Assembly: GCF_937941905.1 (NCBI RefSeq)
Contig: NZ_CALDGS010000019.1
Location: 1-48,003 of the forward strand
DNA: 48,003 bases
Reading direction: 5' to 3'
DNA from: an uncultured Mycolicibacterium sp.
GTDB lineage: Bacteria > Actinomycetota > Actinomycetes > Mycobacteriales > Mycobacteriaceae
Positions within the stretch are counted from its first letter, which is position 1. Every line of letters starts with the position of its first letter. Below the pieces are notes generated by a model. It was not told where the DNA came from. It saw nothing but the letters and a program-made list of their open reading frames with translations, and did no database searches. The translations under genes and the position numbers were made by a program. This document shows positions 8,499-16,251 of this stretch, piece after piece.

Positions 8499-10706
8499 GT
8501 GACCGATCCCGGCCCGCCCCGGCTGCGGTTGACCGCCCGGCTCAACACCGCCGCACTGGACTCCCGCCGCGGCGTGGTGCGGCTGCACCCGGAGGCGATC
8601 GCCGCGCTGGGCATCCGGGAGTGGGACGCGGTGTCGCTGACCGGATCGCGCACCACCGCGGCGGTGGTCGGCCTCGCCCCGCCGGGGGTGCCGGCCGGCA
8701 CCGCCCTGCTCGACGACGTGACGCTGTCCAACGCCGGGCTGCGCGAGGACAGTCCGGTGGTGGTGGCCCCGGTGACCGTGCACGGCGCCCGGTCGGTGAC
8801 CGTGGCCGGCTCCCGGCTGGCCAGCGGCGCCATCGCACCGGCCACGCTGCGGCTGGCCCTGCTGGGCAAGGTGATGACGGTCGGTGACACGGTGTCGCTG
8901 CTGCCCCGGGACCTCGGCCCCGGCACCTCCACCTCGGCGGCCACCACCGCGCTGGCCCGGTCGGTGGGCATCACCTGGACCTCGGAGCTGCTCACCGTGA
9001 CCGCCGTCGACCCGCCCGGGGTGGTGTCGGTGCAGCCGAACTCGGTGGTCCGCTTCGACGACGGCAGCCCCGCCCCGCCGGCGCCCGGACCTGGCCCGGC
9101 CACCGCCGCCGGGCCCGCCGGAACCGACCGGCCGGCCGCCCCGGCGCTGGCGATCGACGATCTCAAGGGCGCGACGGTCCAGGCCGAAAAGCTCGCCGAG
9201 TGGCTCAAACTCGCCCTCGACGAACCGGAGCTGCTGGAAACCCTGGGCGCCCAACCGCATCTGGGCGTGCTCGTCTCCGGCCCGCACGGGGTGGGCAAGG
9301 CCACCCTGGTGCGGGTGGTGTGCGCGCAGCGACGGCTGGTCGAACTCGACGGACCGGAGGTGGGCGCGCTGGCGGCCGAGCACCGGCTGGCCCGGGTCAC
9401 CGATGCCGTCGCCCGGGTGCGCGACGGCGGCGGGGTGCTGCTGATCACCGACATCGACGCGTTGCTGCCGGACACCTCCGAGCGGCCCGCCGAACCGGTG
9501 GCCACCCCGATCCTGGCCGCGCTGCGCGAGGCCGTCGCCGCCCGCGGCGTGGCGTTCGTCGCCACCACCGCCGTGCCCGACGGGGTGGACGCCCGGCTGC
9601 GCGCCCCCGAGCTGTGCGACCGGGAGCTCGGCCTGCCGCTGCCGGACGCCGCCATCCGCCGCCAACTGCTGGAGGTGCTGCTGCGCAAGGCGCCCACCGG
9701 TGACCTGGATCTGGACGAGATCGCGGCGCGGACACCGGGTTTCGTCATCGCCGACCTGCAGGCGCTGGTGCGCGAGGCGGCGCTGCGGGCGGCGTCGCGG
9801 GCCAGTGCCGACGGCGTGCCGCCGGCGCTGGCGCAGCAGGACCTGCTCGGCGCGCTGTCGGTGATCCGGCCGCTGTCCCGGTCGGCCACCGAGGAGATCG
9901 CGGTCGGCTCGGTCACCCTCGACGACGTCGGCGACATGGCGGCCACCAAACAGGCGCTCACCGAGGCGGTGCTGTGGCCGCTGCAGCACCCCGACACCTT
10001 CGCCCGGCTCGGCGTGCAGCCGCCGCGCGGGGTGCTGCTCTACGGCCCGCCCGGCTGCGGCAAGACGTTCGTGGTGCGCGCGCTGGCCAGCACCGGCCGG
10101 TTGTCGGTGCACGCGGTCAAGGGCGCGGAGCTGATGGACAAATGGGTCGGCTCCAGCGAGAAGGCGGTACGCGAACTGTTCCGGCGGGCAAGGGAATCCG
10201 CACCGTCGCTGGTGTTCCTCGACGAGATCGACGCGCTTGCGCCGCGGCGCGGGCAGAGCTTCGACTCCGGGGTCACCGACCGGGTGGTCGCCGCACTGCT
10301 GACCGAGCTGGACGGCATCGAACCGCTGCGCGACGTGGTGGTGCTCGGCGCGACCAACCGACCCGATCTGCTCGACCCCGCGCTGCTGCGGCCGGGCCGG
10401 CTGGAGCGGCTGGTGTTCGTCGAACCGCCCGACGCCGATGCCCGTCGCGAAATCCTGCGTACCGCAGGAAAATCCATCCCGCTGGCCGACGACGTCGACC
10501 TCGACGCGCTGGCCGCCGACCTCGAGGGCTACTCGGCCGCCGACTGTGTGGCCCTGCTGCGCGAGGCGGCGCTGACCGCGATGCGCCGCTGCATCGACGC
10601 CGCCGACGTCACCGCCGCGGACGTGGCCGCCGCCCGCGCCGTCGTGCGCCCCTCGCTGGACCCGCAGCAGGTCGCCGCGCTGCGCGCGTTCGCCGCCGGC
10701 CGCTGA
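8499..10706 (+). CDS. Tandem AAA ATPase, Cdc48/VCP-like (Rv0435c type)
   Basis: A 735-residue protein: an N-terminal double-psi-barrel-like domain (about residues 1-180), a proline/alanine linker, and two AAA modules. The first module has a variant Walker A, GPHGVGKAT near residue 260, and LLITDIDALL as Walker B, so it may bind ATP weakly or be structural. The second is canonical: GPPGCGKT near 516, LVFLDEIDAL near 570, and GATNRPDLLDPALLRPGRLERL with the arginine finger region. The layout matches actinobacterial Cdc48-like unfoldases. The start is GTG 8499, 3 nt after the pssA stop. Substrates are unknown; its constant position after pssA hints at membrane protein or lipid-enzyme quality control, which is inference only. 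Confidence 0.88.
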   Translation: MTDPGPPRLRLTARLNTAALDSRRGVVRLHPEAIAALGIREWDAVSLTGSRTTAAVVGLAPPGVPAGTALLDDVTLSNAGLREDSPVVVAPVTVHGARSVTVAGSRLASGAIAPATLRLALLGKVMTVGDTVSLLPRDLGPGTSTSAATTALARSVGITWTSELLTVTAVDPPGVVSVQPNSVVRFDDGSPAPPAPGPGPATAAGPAGTDRPAAPALAIDDLKGATVQAEKLAEWLKLALDEPELLETLGAQPHLGVLVSGPHGVGKATLVRVVCAQRRLVELDGPEVGALAAEHRLARVTDAVARVRDGGGVLLITDIDALLPDTSERPAEPVATPILAALREAVAARGVAFVATTAVPDGVDARLRAPELCDRELGLPLPDAAIRRQLLEVLLRKAPTGDLDLDEIAARTPGFVIADLQALVREAALRAASRASADGVPPALAQQDLLGALSVIRPLSRSATEEIAVGSVTLDDVGDMAATKQALTEAVLWPLQHPDTFARLGVQPPRGVLLYGPPGCGKTFVVRALASTGRLSVHAVKGAELMDKWVGSSEKAVRELFRRARESAPSLVFLDEIDALAPRRGQSFDSGVTDRVVAALLTELDGIEPLRDVVVLGATNRPDLLDPALLRPGRLERLVFVEPPDADARREILRTAGKSIPLADDVDLDALAADLEGYSAADCVALLREAALTAMRRCIDAADVTAADVAAARAVVRPSLDPQQVAALRAFAAGR

Positions 10707-10734
10707 GCCCTCTCTCCCCCGCTCCCCGAATCCG

Positions 10735-10797
10735 CGCCGAAAGGGGCCTCCGGGCGGCGCATTTCACGATTTGTGCACCTCAGTGGGCCTTTCGGCG
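10735..10797 (+). promoter_or_regulatory. Leader with 10-bp long-range inverted repeat before CBS gene
   Basis: CGCCGAAAGG at 10735-10744 is perfectly complementary to CCTTTCGGCG at 10788-10797, enclosing 43 nt. CCTTT of the right arm could pair instead with AAAGG (10813-10817) inside the Shine-Dalgarno sequence of the next gene. The base pairing is visible; any regulatory switching is inference. Confidence 0.4.
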
Positions 10798-10830
10798 GAA
10801 AATCGACGGGTAAAAGGAGGGGCCAGCACC

Positions 10831-11325
10831 ATGACCACCGCCATCGGTACACAATGGGATCGGACCATGCAAGCTCATGAGATCGCCGTGACCCCGCCCG
10901 TCGTGCACATCGACGACCCGGTGTCGAAGGCGGTGCAGTTGATGGTGGTCAACCGGCTGCCCGGTCTGGTCGTGGTGGACGAGCAGGACCGCCCGATCGC
11001 CGTGCTGCCCGGCACCCAGGTGCTCAAACTCGTCATCCCCGAGACCTACCAGGACGACCCGGCGCTGGTGCGCACCGTCGACGAGATCCACGCCGACCTG
11101 TTCTGGCACGGCCCGGGCAAGCTCACCGTGGGCGACTGCCTGCCCGACCCGGTGGCCAAACCGGCCACCGTCTCCCCCGACGCCACGCTGCTGGAGATCG
11201 CCACCGTGATGGCGGCCAAGCGCAGCCCGCTCATCGCGGTGGTGGACCGGGACGGCCGGCTCACCGGCGCGGTGACGCTGGAACGGCTACTGACCAGCCT
11301 GGCGGTCGCCGGACCGAACGACTGA
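10831..11325 (+). CDS. CBS-domain pair protein
   Basis: A 164-residue cytoplasmic protein consisting essentially of one Bateman module (two CBS motifs). The first motif spans about residues 13-60 (HEIAVTPPVVHIDDPVSKAVQLM, LVVVDEQDRPIAV); the second covers about 105-160 (VAKPATVSPDATLLEIATVM, LIAVVDRDGRLTGAVTLE). Such modules bind adenosyl nucleotides and often gate transporters or enzymes. I chose ATG 10831 because AAAGGAGG ends 10 nt upstream; ATG 10867 is an alternative. The permease gene starts 31 nt after its stop, so it is very likely the regulatory partner of that transporter. Confidence 0.82.
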   Translation: MTTAIGTQWDRTMQAHEIAVTPPVVHIDDPVSKAVQLMVVNRLPGLVVVDEQDRPIAVLPGTQVLKLVIPETYQDDPALVRTVDEIHADLFWHGPGKLTVGDCLPDPVAKPATVSPDATLLEIATVMAAKRSPLIAVVDRDGRLTGAVTLERLLTSLAVAGPND

Positions 11326-11356
11326 GCCGGCCCGACGACTGAGTGGCAGTGACCCG

Positions 11357-12652
11357 ATGCCCGCCTCGGTCGCCTCGGTTCTGGCAGTAGCCATCTTCGC
11401 CGTCGCGTTCTGGTTCATCGCCACCGAACGCGCCAACAAGGTCAAGACGGTGCTCGTCGCCGCCGGCCTGATGACGCTGCTCGGCCTGACCCCCGGCGAC
11501 GAGGTGTTCTTCTCCGAGCACGACGGCATCGACTGGAACGTCATCTTCCTGCTGCTCGGCATGATGGTCATCGTCGGCGTGGTCAAACAGACCGGCCTGT
11601 TCGACTTCCTGGCGATCTGGGCCGCCAAGCGCTCCCGGGGCGGGCCGTTCCGGCTGATGGTGATGCTGATGGCGATCACCGCGCTGGCCTCGCCGGTGCT
11701 CGACAACGTCACCATCATCCTGCTTGTCGCCCCGGTGACCCTGGTGATCTGCGACCGGCTGCGCATCCCGCCGCAGCCCTACCTCATCGCCGAGGTGCTG
11801 GCCTCCAACATCGGCGGGGCGGCCACCCTCATCGGCGACCCGCCCAACATCATCATCGGCAGCCGCGCGGGGCTGTCCTTCAACGACTTCCTGATCCACA
11901 TGGCCCCCGCAGTGGCGGCCATCTTCGTGCTGTTCGTGCTGTCCACCCGGGTGCTGTTCCGCCGCTCGCTGCGCGGCCGGTTCGACTACATCGAGGACGT
12001 GATGGCACTGCAGGAACGGCGCGCCATCCGCGACCCGAAACTGCTGGTGCGCTCGCTGGTCGTGCTCACCGCGGTGGTGATCGGGTTCAGCCTGCACTCG
12101 GTGCTGCACATCGAGCCGTCGCTGGTGGCGCTCATCGGGGCGGGGGTGATGCTCCTCGTCACCGACGTCGACATCGCCGACGTGCTGCCCGAGGTGGAGT
12201 GGCCCACCCTGGTGTTCTTCATCGGCCTGTTCGTCATGGTCGCCGGGCTGACCCACACCGGGGTGATCGACTGGCTCGGCCGACTGGCCGCCGACACCTT
12301 CGGCGGCGACCACTTCGCCGCCGCCACCGCGCTGCTGTTCGGGTCGTCGGTGGTGGGGGCGTTCGTCGACAACATCCCCTACACCGCGACCATGACCCCG
12401 GTGGTCGAGGGCATGGTCGCCCAGACCCCCGACCCCACCATCGGGCAGGCGCTGTGGTGGTCGTTCGCCTTCGGCGCCTGCTTCTCCGGCAACGGCACCG
12501 CGGTGGCCGCCAGCGCCAACGTGGTGGCGATCGGCATCGCCGGGCGGGCCGGCCGCCCGATCGGTTTCTGGCAGTTCACCCGCTACGGCGTCGTCGTCAC
12601 ACTGCTCAGCACCACGCTGGCCTGGGTGTACGTGTGGCTGCGGTACTTCTGA
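11357..12652 (+). CDS. ArsB/P-protein (SLC13-like) ion permease
   Basis: A 431-residue integral membrane protein with about eleven helices, of the ion-transporter superfamily that includes ArsB, the P protein and mycobacterial Rv2684/Rv2685. Conserved blocks are GIDWNVIFLLLGMMVIVGVV, the first-half signature ALASPVLDNVTIILLVAPVTL, and NIGGAATLIGDPPNIIIGS, echoed in the second half by VDNIPYTATMTPVV and FSGNGTAVAASANVV. The substrate could be arsenite, another anion, or Na+/H+ as in NhaD relatives; no ars regulator or reductase is adjacent. Its position between a CBS protein and the mrp Na+/H+ antiporter operon favours a cation or pH role (inference). Confidence 0.85.
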   Translation: MPASVASVLAVAIFAVAFWFIATERANKVKTVLVAAGLMTLLGLTPGDEVFFSEHDGIDWNVIFLLLGMMVIVGVVKQTGLFDFLAIWAAKRSRGGPFRLMVMLMAITALASPVLDNVTIILLVAPVTLVICDRLRIPPQPYLIAEVLASNIGGAATLIGDPPNIIIGSRAGLSFNDFLIHMAPAVAAIFVLFVLSTRVLFRRSLRGRFDYIEDVMALQERRAIRDPKLLVRSLVVLTAVVIGFSLHSVLHIEPSLVALIGAGVMLLVTDVDIADVLPEVEWPTLVFFIGLFVMVAGLTHTGVIDWLGRLAADTFGGDHFAAATALLFGSSVVGAFVDNIPYTATMTPVVEGMVAQTPDPTIGQALWWSFAFGACFSGNGTAVAASANVVAIGIAGRAGRPIGFWQFTRYGVVVTLLSTTLAWVYVWLRYF

Positions 12653-12874
12653 ACCGGGCGGTCCATAGCACACCCCGGCGCGGCGGCGCCACCCGGGCAC
12701 ACCCGGTGTCCAGCACACTTGTCGGCCTGAACGAACAAACCGGGCACCGTAAACTGTTGTTAATCCACAGCCATTTCGGCTGGACCCATTGTTCGCCCGC
12801 TGGGCTGACACCCCGACCGATGCTCTTCGGCCGAAGAGCAGATCGCCGACGACCGACGAGATCGGAGTGCCGTA
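12653..12874 (+). promoter_or_regulatory. Intergenic leader of the mrp operon
   Basis: This 222-nt gap holds the control region of mrpA-G. TAAACT at 12750-12755 is a possible -10 box and would give a leader of about 110 nt. A perfect 20-bp palindrome lies at 12821-12840, and GGAG at 12864-12867 precedes the TTG start at 12875. I see no other coding capacity. Confidence 0.45.
12821..12840. repeat. Perfect 20-bp palindrome upstream of mrpA
   Basis: TGCTCTTCGG is followed directly by its exact reverse complement CCGAAGAGCA. It ends 34 nt before the mrpA start codon. It could be an operator for a dimeric regulator or, as RNA, an 8-bp hairpin with a tetraloop in the leader. Confidence 0.9.
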
Positions 12875-15790
12875 TTGCTCACTGTCCTGATCGCCCACGC
12901 GGTCGCCGCCGCGCTGGCGCCGCTGCTGGTCTACCGGTGGGGCAGGACGGCCTTCTATCCGCTCGCGCTGGTGCCGGCGCTGTCGCTGGTGTGGGTGTTC
13001 GCCAACTGGCCGGACGGCAGCGGCGCGCACACCGTCGACCTGCCCTGGGTGCCGGGGCTGCAGATGGACATCACGCTGCGGTTCGACGCGCTGGCGGCGG
13101 TGATGAGCGTGCTGGTGCTGGCGATCGGTGCGCTGGTGCTGTGCTACTGCGCCGACTACTTCCGCCACCACGACGGCCACACCGAGAAACGGCTGCCGTC
13201 CTTCGCCGCCGAGCTGGTGGCGTTCTCCGGCGCCATGTTCGGCCTGGTGGTCAGCGACAACCTGCTGGTGCTCTACGTCTTCTGGGAGACCACCACGGTG
13301 CTGTCGTTCCTGCTGGTCGGCCACTACGCCGAGCGGGCCACCAGCCGGCGCGCGGCCACCCAGGCGCTGCTGGTCACCACGCTGGGCGGCCTGGCCATGC
13401 TCACCGGCATCGTGGTGCTCGGCAACATCGCCGGGACCTACCTGATCTCCGAGCTGGTCACCGCCCCGCCGACCGGGGTGGCCGCCGCGGTCGGGGTGGT
13501 GCTCATCCTGGTCGGCGCGCTGTCGAAGTCGGCGATCGTGCCGCTGCACTTCTGGCTGCCCGGCGCGATGGCCGCGCCCACCCCGGTCAGCGCCTACCTG
13601 CACGCCGCCGCCATGGTCAAGGCCGGCGTCTACCTCGTCGCCCGGCTCACCCCCGGGTTCGCCGACTCGCCGCCCTGGCGGCCGATGGTGGTGCTGCTCG
13701 GCCTGGCGACGCTGGTGCTGGCCGGCTGGCGCGCGGTACGCGAGTACGACCTCAAGCTGATCCTGGCCTTCGGCACGGTCAGCCAGCTGGGCCTGATCAC
13801 GGTGATGGTCGGCTCCGGCGGCGACGCGCTCATGCTGGCCGGCCTGGCCATGCTGTGCGCGCACGCGATGTTCAAGGCCGCGCTGTTCATGGTGGTCGGC
13901 ATCATCGACCACGCCACCGGCACCCGAGACATCCGCCGGCTGGCCTGGCTCGGCCAGCGCTGCAAGCCGTTGCTGGTCATCGCGGTGTGCGCGGCGGCGA
14001 GCATGGCCGCGCTGCCGCCGTTCTTCGGCTTCGTCGCCAAGGAGGCCGACCTCGAGACCCTGCTGCACGCGCCGTCGCTGGGCCGGTCCGCGCCGTGGGT
14101 GCTGGCCGGCGTCGCCGTCGGCTCGGTGTTCACCACGGTCTACACGCTGCGGTTCCTGTTCGGGGCGTTCGCCCGCAAAGGGGCGCCCGAGCCCAGCCGC
14201 CGGGTAGCCGAGATGCACACCCCGGCGGTGACCTTCCTCGTCCCGCCGGCGCTGCTGGCCGCGGCCGGGCTGGTGTTCGGGTTGTGGCCGGTGCCGCTGG
14301 ACCGGGCGCTGAGCGCCTACGCCGACACCGTGCCCGGCGGTGAGCCCGGCTACCACTACCACCTGGCGCTGTGGCACGGGCCGGGCCTGCCGCTGCTGCT
14401 GTCGGCGCTGATCCTGGTCACCGGCGCGCTGCTGTACGCCAACCGGGCCCGGCTGCGCCGGTACCGGCTGCCCTACGAGCCGCTGGGCAACGCCGACCGC
14501 GCCTACGACGCGGTGATGCGCTGGCTGGACATCGTGTCGGTGCGGCTGACCGCGGTCACCCAGCGCGGTTCGATCCCCGCCACCCAGTCGGTCATCCTGT
14601 GCACGCTGGTGGCGGTGCCGCTGGTGGTGCTGGCCTTCGGCGCCCGCGACCGGCTCGACATCGAGCTGTGGGACTCGCCGCTGAAGATCATGGTCGGGCT
14701 GCTCATGCTGGCCGCCGCGCTCGGCGCCACCGTGATGCGCAACCGGCTGGCCACCGTGCTGCTCATCGGGGTGACCGGCTACGGCTGCGGCGCGGTGTTC
14801 GCCTTCCACGGCGCCCCCGACCTGGCGCTCACCCAGTTCCTGGTGGAGACCCTGACGCTGGTGGTGTTCGTGCTGGTGCTGCGCACCCTGCCGGCCGAGG
14901 CCGACCGCGCCAACATCGAGCGACACCGGTGGCCGCGGGCCGCGCTGGCCGTCGCGGTGGGGGCGACGGTGACGATCCTGGCCGCGTTCGCGATGGCCGC
15001 CCGCACCGCCACCCCGCTGGCCGAGCTGCTGCCGGACGCCGCCTACGAGCGCGGCCACGGCGCCAACACGGTCAACGTGCTGCTCGTCGACATCCGCGCC
15101 TGGGACACCATGGGCGAGGTGATGGTGCTGGTGGTCGCGGCCACCGGCGTGGCCTCGATGGTGTTCCGGCACCGCCGCTTCGGCGCCCCGCCGCGGGTGG
15201 CCGACGCGGGCCAGCCCGACATCGGCCGGATCACCGCGTTCCTCAACACCAGCCCGGCCAGCGGCGACGTCACCTGGCTGCGCGGCAGCGAGCTGCGCGA
15301 CCCCAAGCACCGCTCGCTGGTGCTCGAGGTGGCCACCCGGGTGATCTTCCCGCTGATCATGGTGCTGTCGGCGTACTTCTTCTTCGCCGGCCACAACACC
15401 CCCGGTGGCGGGTTCGCCGGCGGCCTGACCGCCGGGCTGGCGCTGGTGCTGCGCTACCTGGCCGGCGGCCGCTACGAGCTCGGCGAGACGCTGCCGCTGG
15501 ACGCCGGGAAGGTGCTCGGCGTCGGGCTGGCGTTGTCGGCCGGGACGGCGGTCGGGTCGCTGCTGCTGGGCGCGCCCGCGCTGTCCTCGGCGCTCATCGA
15601 GGTCCAGCTGCCCGTGCTGGGCACCGTCAAGCTGGTGACCGCCCTGTTCTTCGACCTGGGGGTGTACCTGATCGTGGTCGGTCTCGTTCTCGACGTGCTG
15701 CGCAGCCTCGGTGCGCGCGTGGACGTCGACCTGTCCCAGTCCGGCCCCGCCCGGGGTGCGGCCCGACCGGCGGCGGTGACCACCCGATGA
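12875..15790 (+). CDS. mrpA: Mrp Na+/H+ antiporter subunit A, fused to subunit B
   Basis: A 971-residue membrane protein and the largest subunit of the heteromeric Mrp cation/proton antiporter. Residues 1-650 are the NuoL/MrpA-like core: LSFLLVGHYAE, SAIVPLHFWLPGAM with the conserved lysine/histidine helix, AAAMVKAGVYL and ASMAALPPFFGFVAKE. An MbhD/MbhE-like part follows (GAPDLALTQFLVETLTLV). The C-terminal 150 residues, from about 820, are an MrpB domain (FFAGHNTPGGGFAGGLTAGL), which explains the absence of a separate mrpB. The start is TTG 12875, 7 nt after GGAG; no ATG or GTG fits this frame nearby. The stop overlaps mrpC (ATGA). Confidence 0.93.
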   Translation: MLTVLIAHAVAAALAPLLVYRWGRTAFYPLALVPALSLVWVFANWPDGSGAHTVDLPWVPGLQMDITLRFDALAAVMSVLVLAIGALVLCYCADYFRHHDGHTEKRLPSFAAELVAFSGAMFGLVVSDNLLVLYVFWETTTVLSFLLVGHYAERATSRRAATQALLVTTLGGLAMLTGIVVLGNIAGTYLISELVTAPPTGVAAAVGVVLILVGALSKSAIVPLHFWLPGAMAAPTPVSAYLHAAAMVKAGVYLVARLTPGFADSPPWRPMVVLLGLATLVLAGWRAVREYDLKLILAFGTVSQLGLITVMVGSGGDALMLAGLAMLCAHAMFKAALFMVVGIIDHATGTRDIRRLAWLGQRCKPLLVIAVCAAASMAALPPFFGFVAKEADLETLLHAPSLGRSAPWVLAGVAVGSVFTTVYTLRFLFGAFARKGAPEPSRRVAEMHTPAVTFLVPPALLAAAGLVFGLWPVPLDRALSAYADTVPGGEPGYHYHLALWHGPGLPLLLSALILVTGALLYANRARLRRYRLPYEPLGNADRAYDAVMRWLDIVSVRLTAVTQRGSIPATQSVILCTLVAVPLVVLAFGARDRLDIELWDSPLKIMVGLLMLAAALGATVMRNRLATVLLIGVTGYGCGAVFAFHGAPDLALTQFLVETLTLVVFVLVLRTLPAEADRANIERHRWPRAALAVAVGATVTILAAFAMAARTATPLAELLPDAAYERGHGANTVNVLLVDIRAWDTMGEVMVLVVAATGVASMVFRHRRFGAPPRVADAGQPDIGRITAFLNTSPASGDVTWLRGSELRDPKHRSLVLEVATRVIFPLIMVLSAYFFFAGHNTPGGGFAGGLTAGLALVLRYLAGGRYELGETLPLDAGKVLGVGLALSAGTAVGSLLLGAPALSSALIEVQLPVLGTVKLVTALFFDLGVYLIVVGLVLDVLRSLGARVDVDLSQSGPARGAARPAAVTTR

Positions 15791-16251
15791 CCGTCTACCT
15801 CGTCCAACTGGTGCTCATCGGTGCGCTCACCAGCGCCGGGGTGTACCTGCTGCTGGAACGCAACCTGACCCGGATGCTGTTGGGGCTGTTGCTGATCGGC
15901 AATGCCATCAACCTGCTCATCATCACCGTGGGCGGGGCGGCCGGCAATCCGCCGATCCGCGGCCGCACCAGCGACGGCGAGACCGCAACCGCCGATCCGC
16001 TGGCCCAGGCGATGATCCTCACCGCCATCGTCATCGCGATGGGGGTCGCGGCGTTCGTGCTCGCCCTGAACTACCGGTCCTACCGGCTGACCACCGTCGA
16101 GGAAGTGGCCGACGACCCCGAGGACACCCGGGTGTCGCAGCTGTCCGGGCAGGCGCTCGACAGCGACCGGCCGGTCGCGCCGGACCCGACCAGGGACACC
16201 GACGAACCCGACGAACTCGACGCGGTGCCCGGGATGGAGGGCAGCCGATGA
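15787..16251 (+). CDS. mrpC: Mrp Na+/H+ antiporter subunit C
   Basis: A 154-residue NuoK-like subunit with three membrane helices (LVLIGALTSAGVYLLL, LLGLLLIGNAINLLII, and AMILTAIVIAMGVAAFVLAL). The ERNLTRMLLG and ADPLAQAMILTAIVI motifs are diagnostic of MnhC/MrpC. A charged, acidic tail of about 50 residues (EEVADDPEDTR through DEPDELDAVPG) extends beyond the compact family core. It is coupled by ATGA overlaps to mrpA upstream and mrpD downstream. Confidence 0.94.
   Translation: MTVYLVQLVLIGALTSAGVYLLLERNLTRMLLGLLLIGNAINLLIITVGGAAGNPPIRGRTSDGETATADPLAQAMILTAIVIAMGVAAFVLALNYRSYRLTTVEEVADDPEDTRVSQLSGQALDSDRPVAPDPTRDTDEPDELDAVPGMEGSR

Noticed and set aside
11319..11343. Two copies of CGACTGAG 17 nt apart at the end of the CBS gene
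   Set aside because: Short, imperfect, and likely by chance or a minor slippage duplication; no structure or function suggested.
11261..15394. A 1377-codon minus-strand open frame opposite the permease and mrpA
   Set aside because: Histidine/glutamine/glycine/arginine-rich low-complexity product typical of the antisense of GC-rich codons; the plus-strand genes are clear antiporter subunits.
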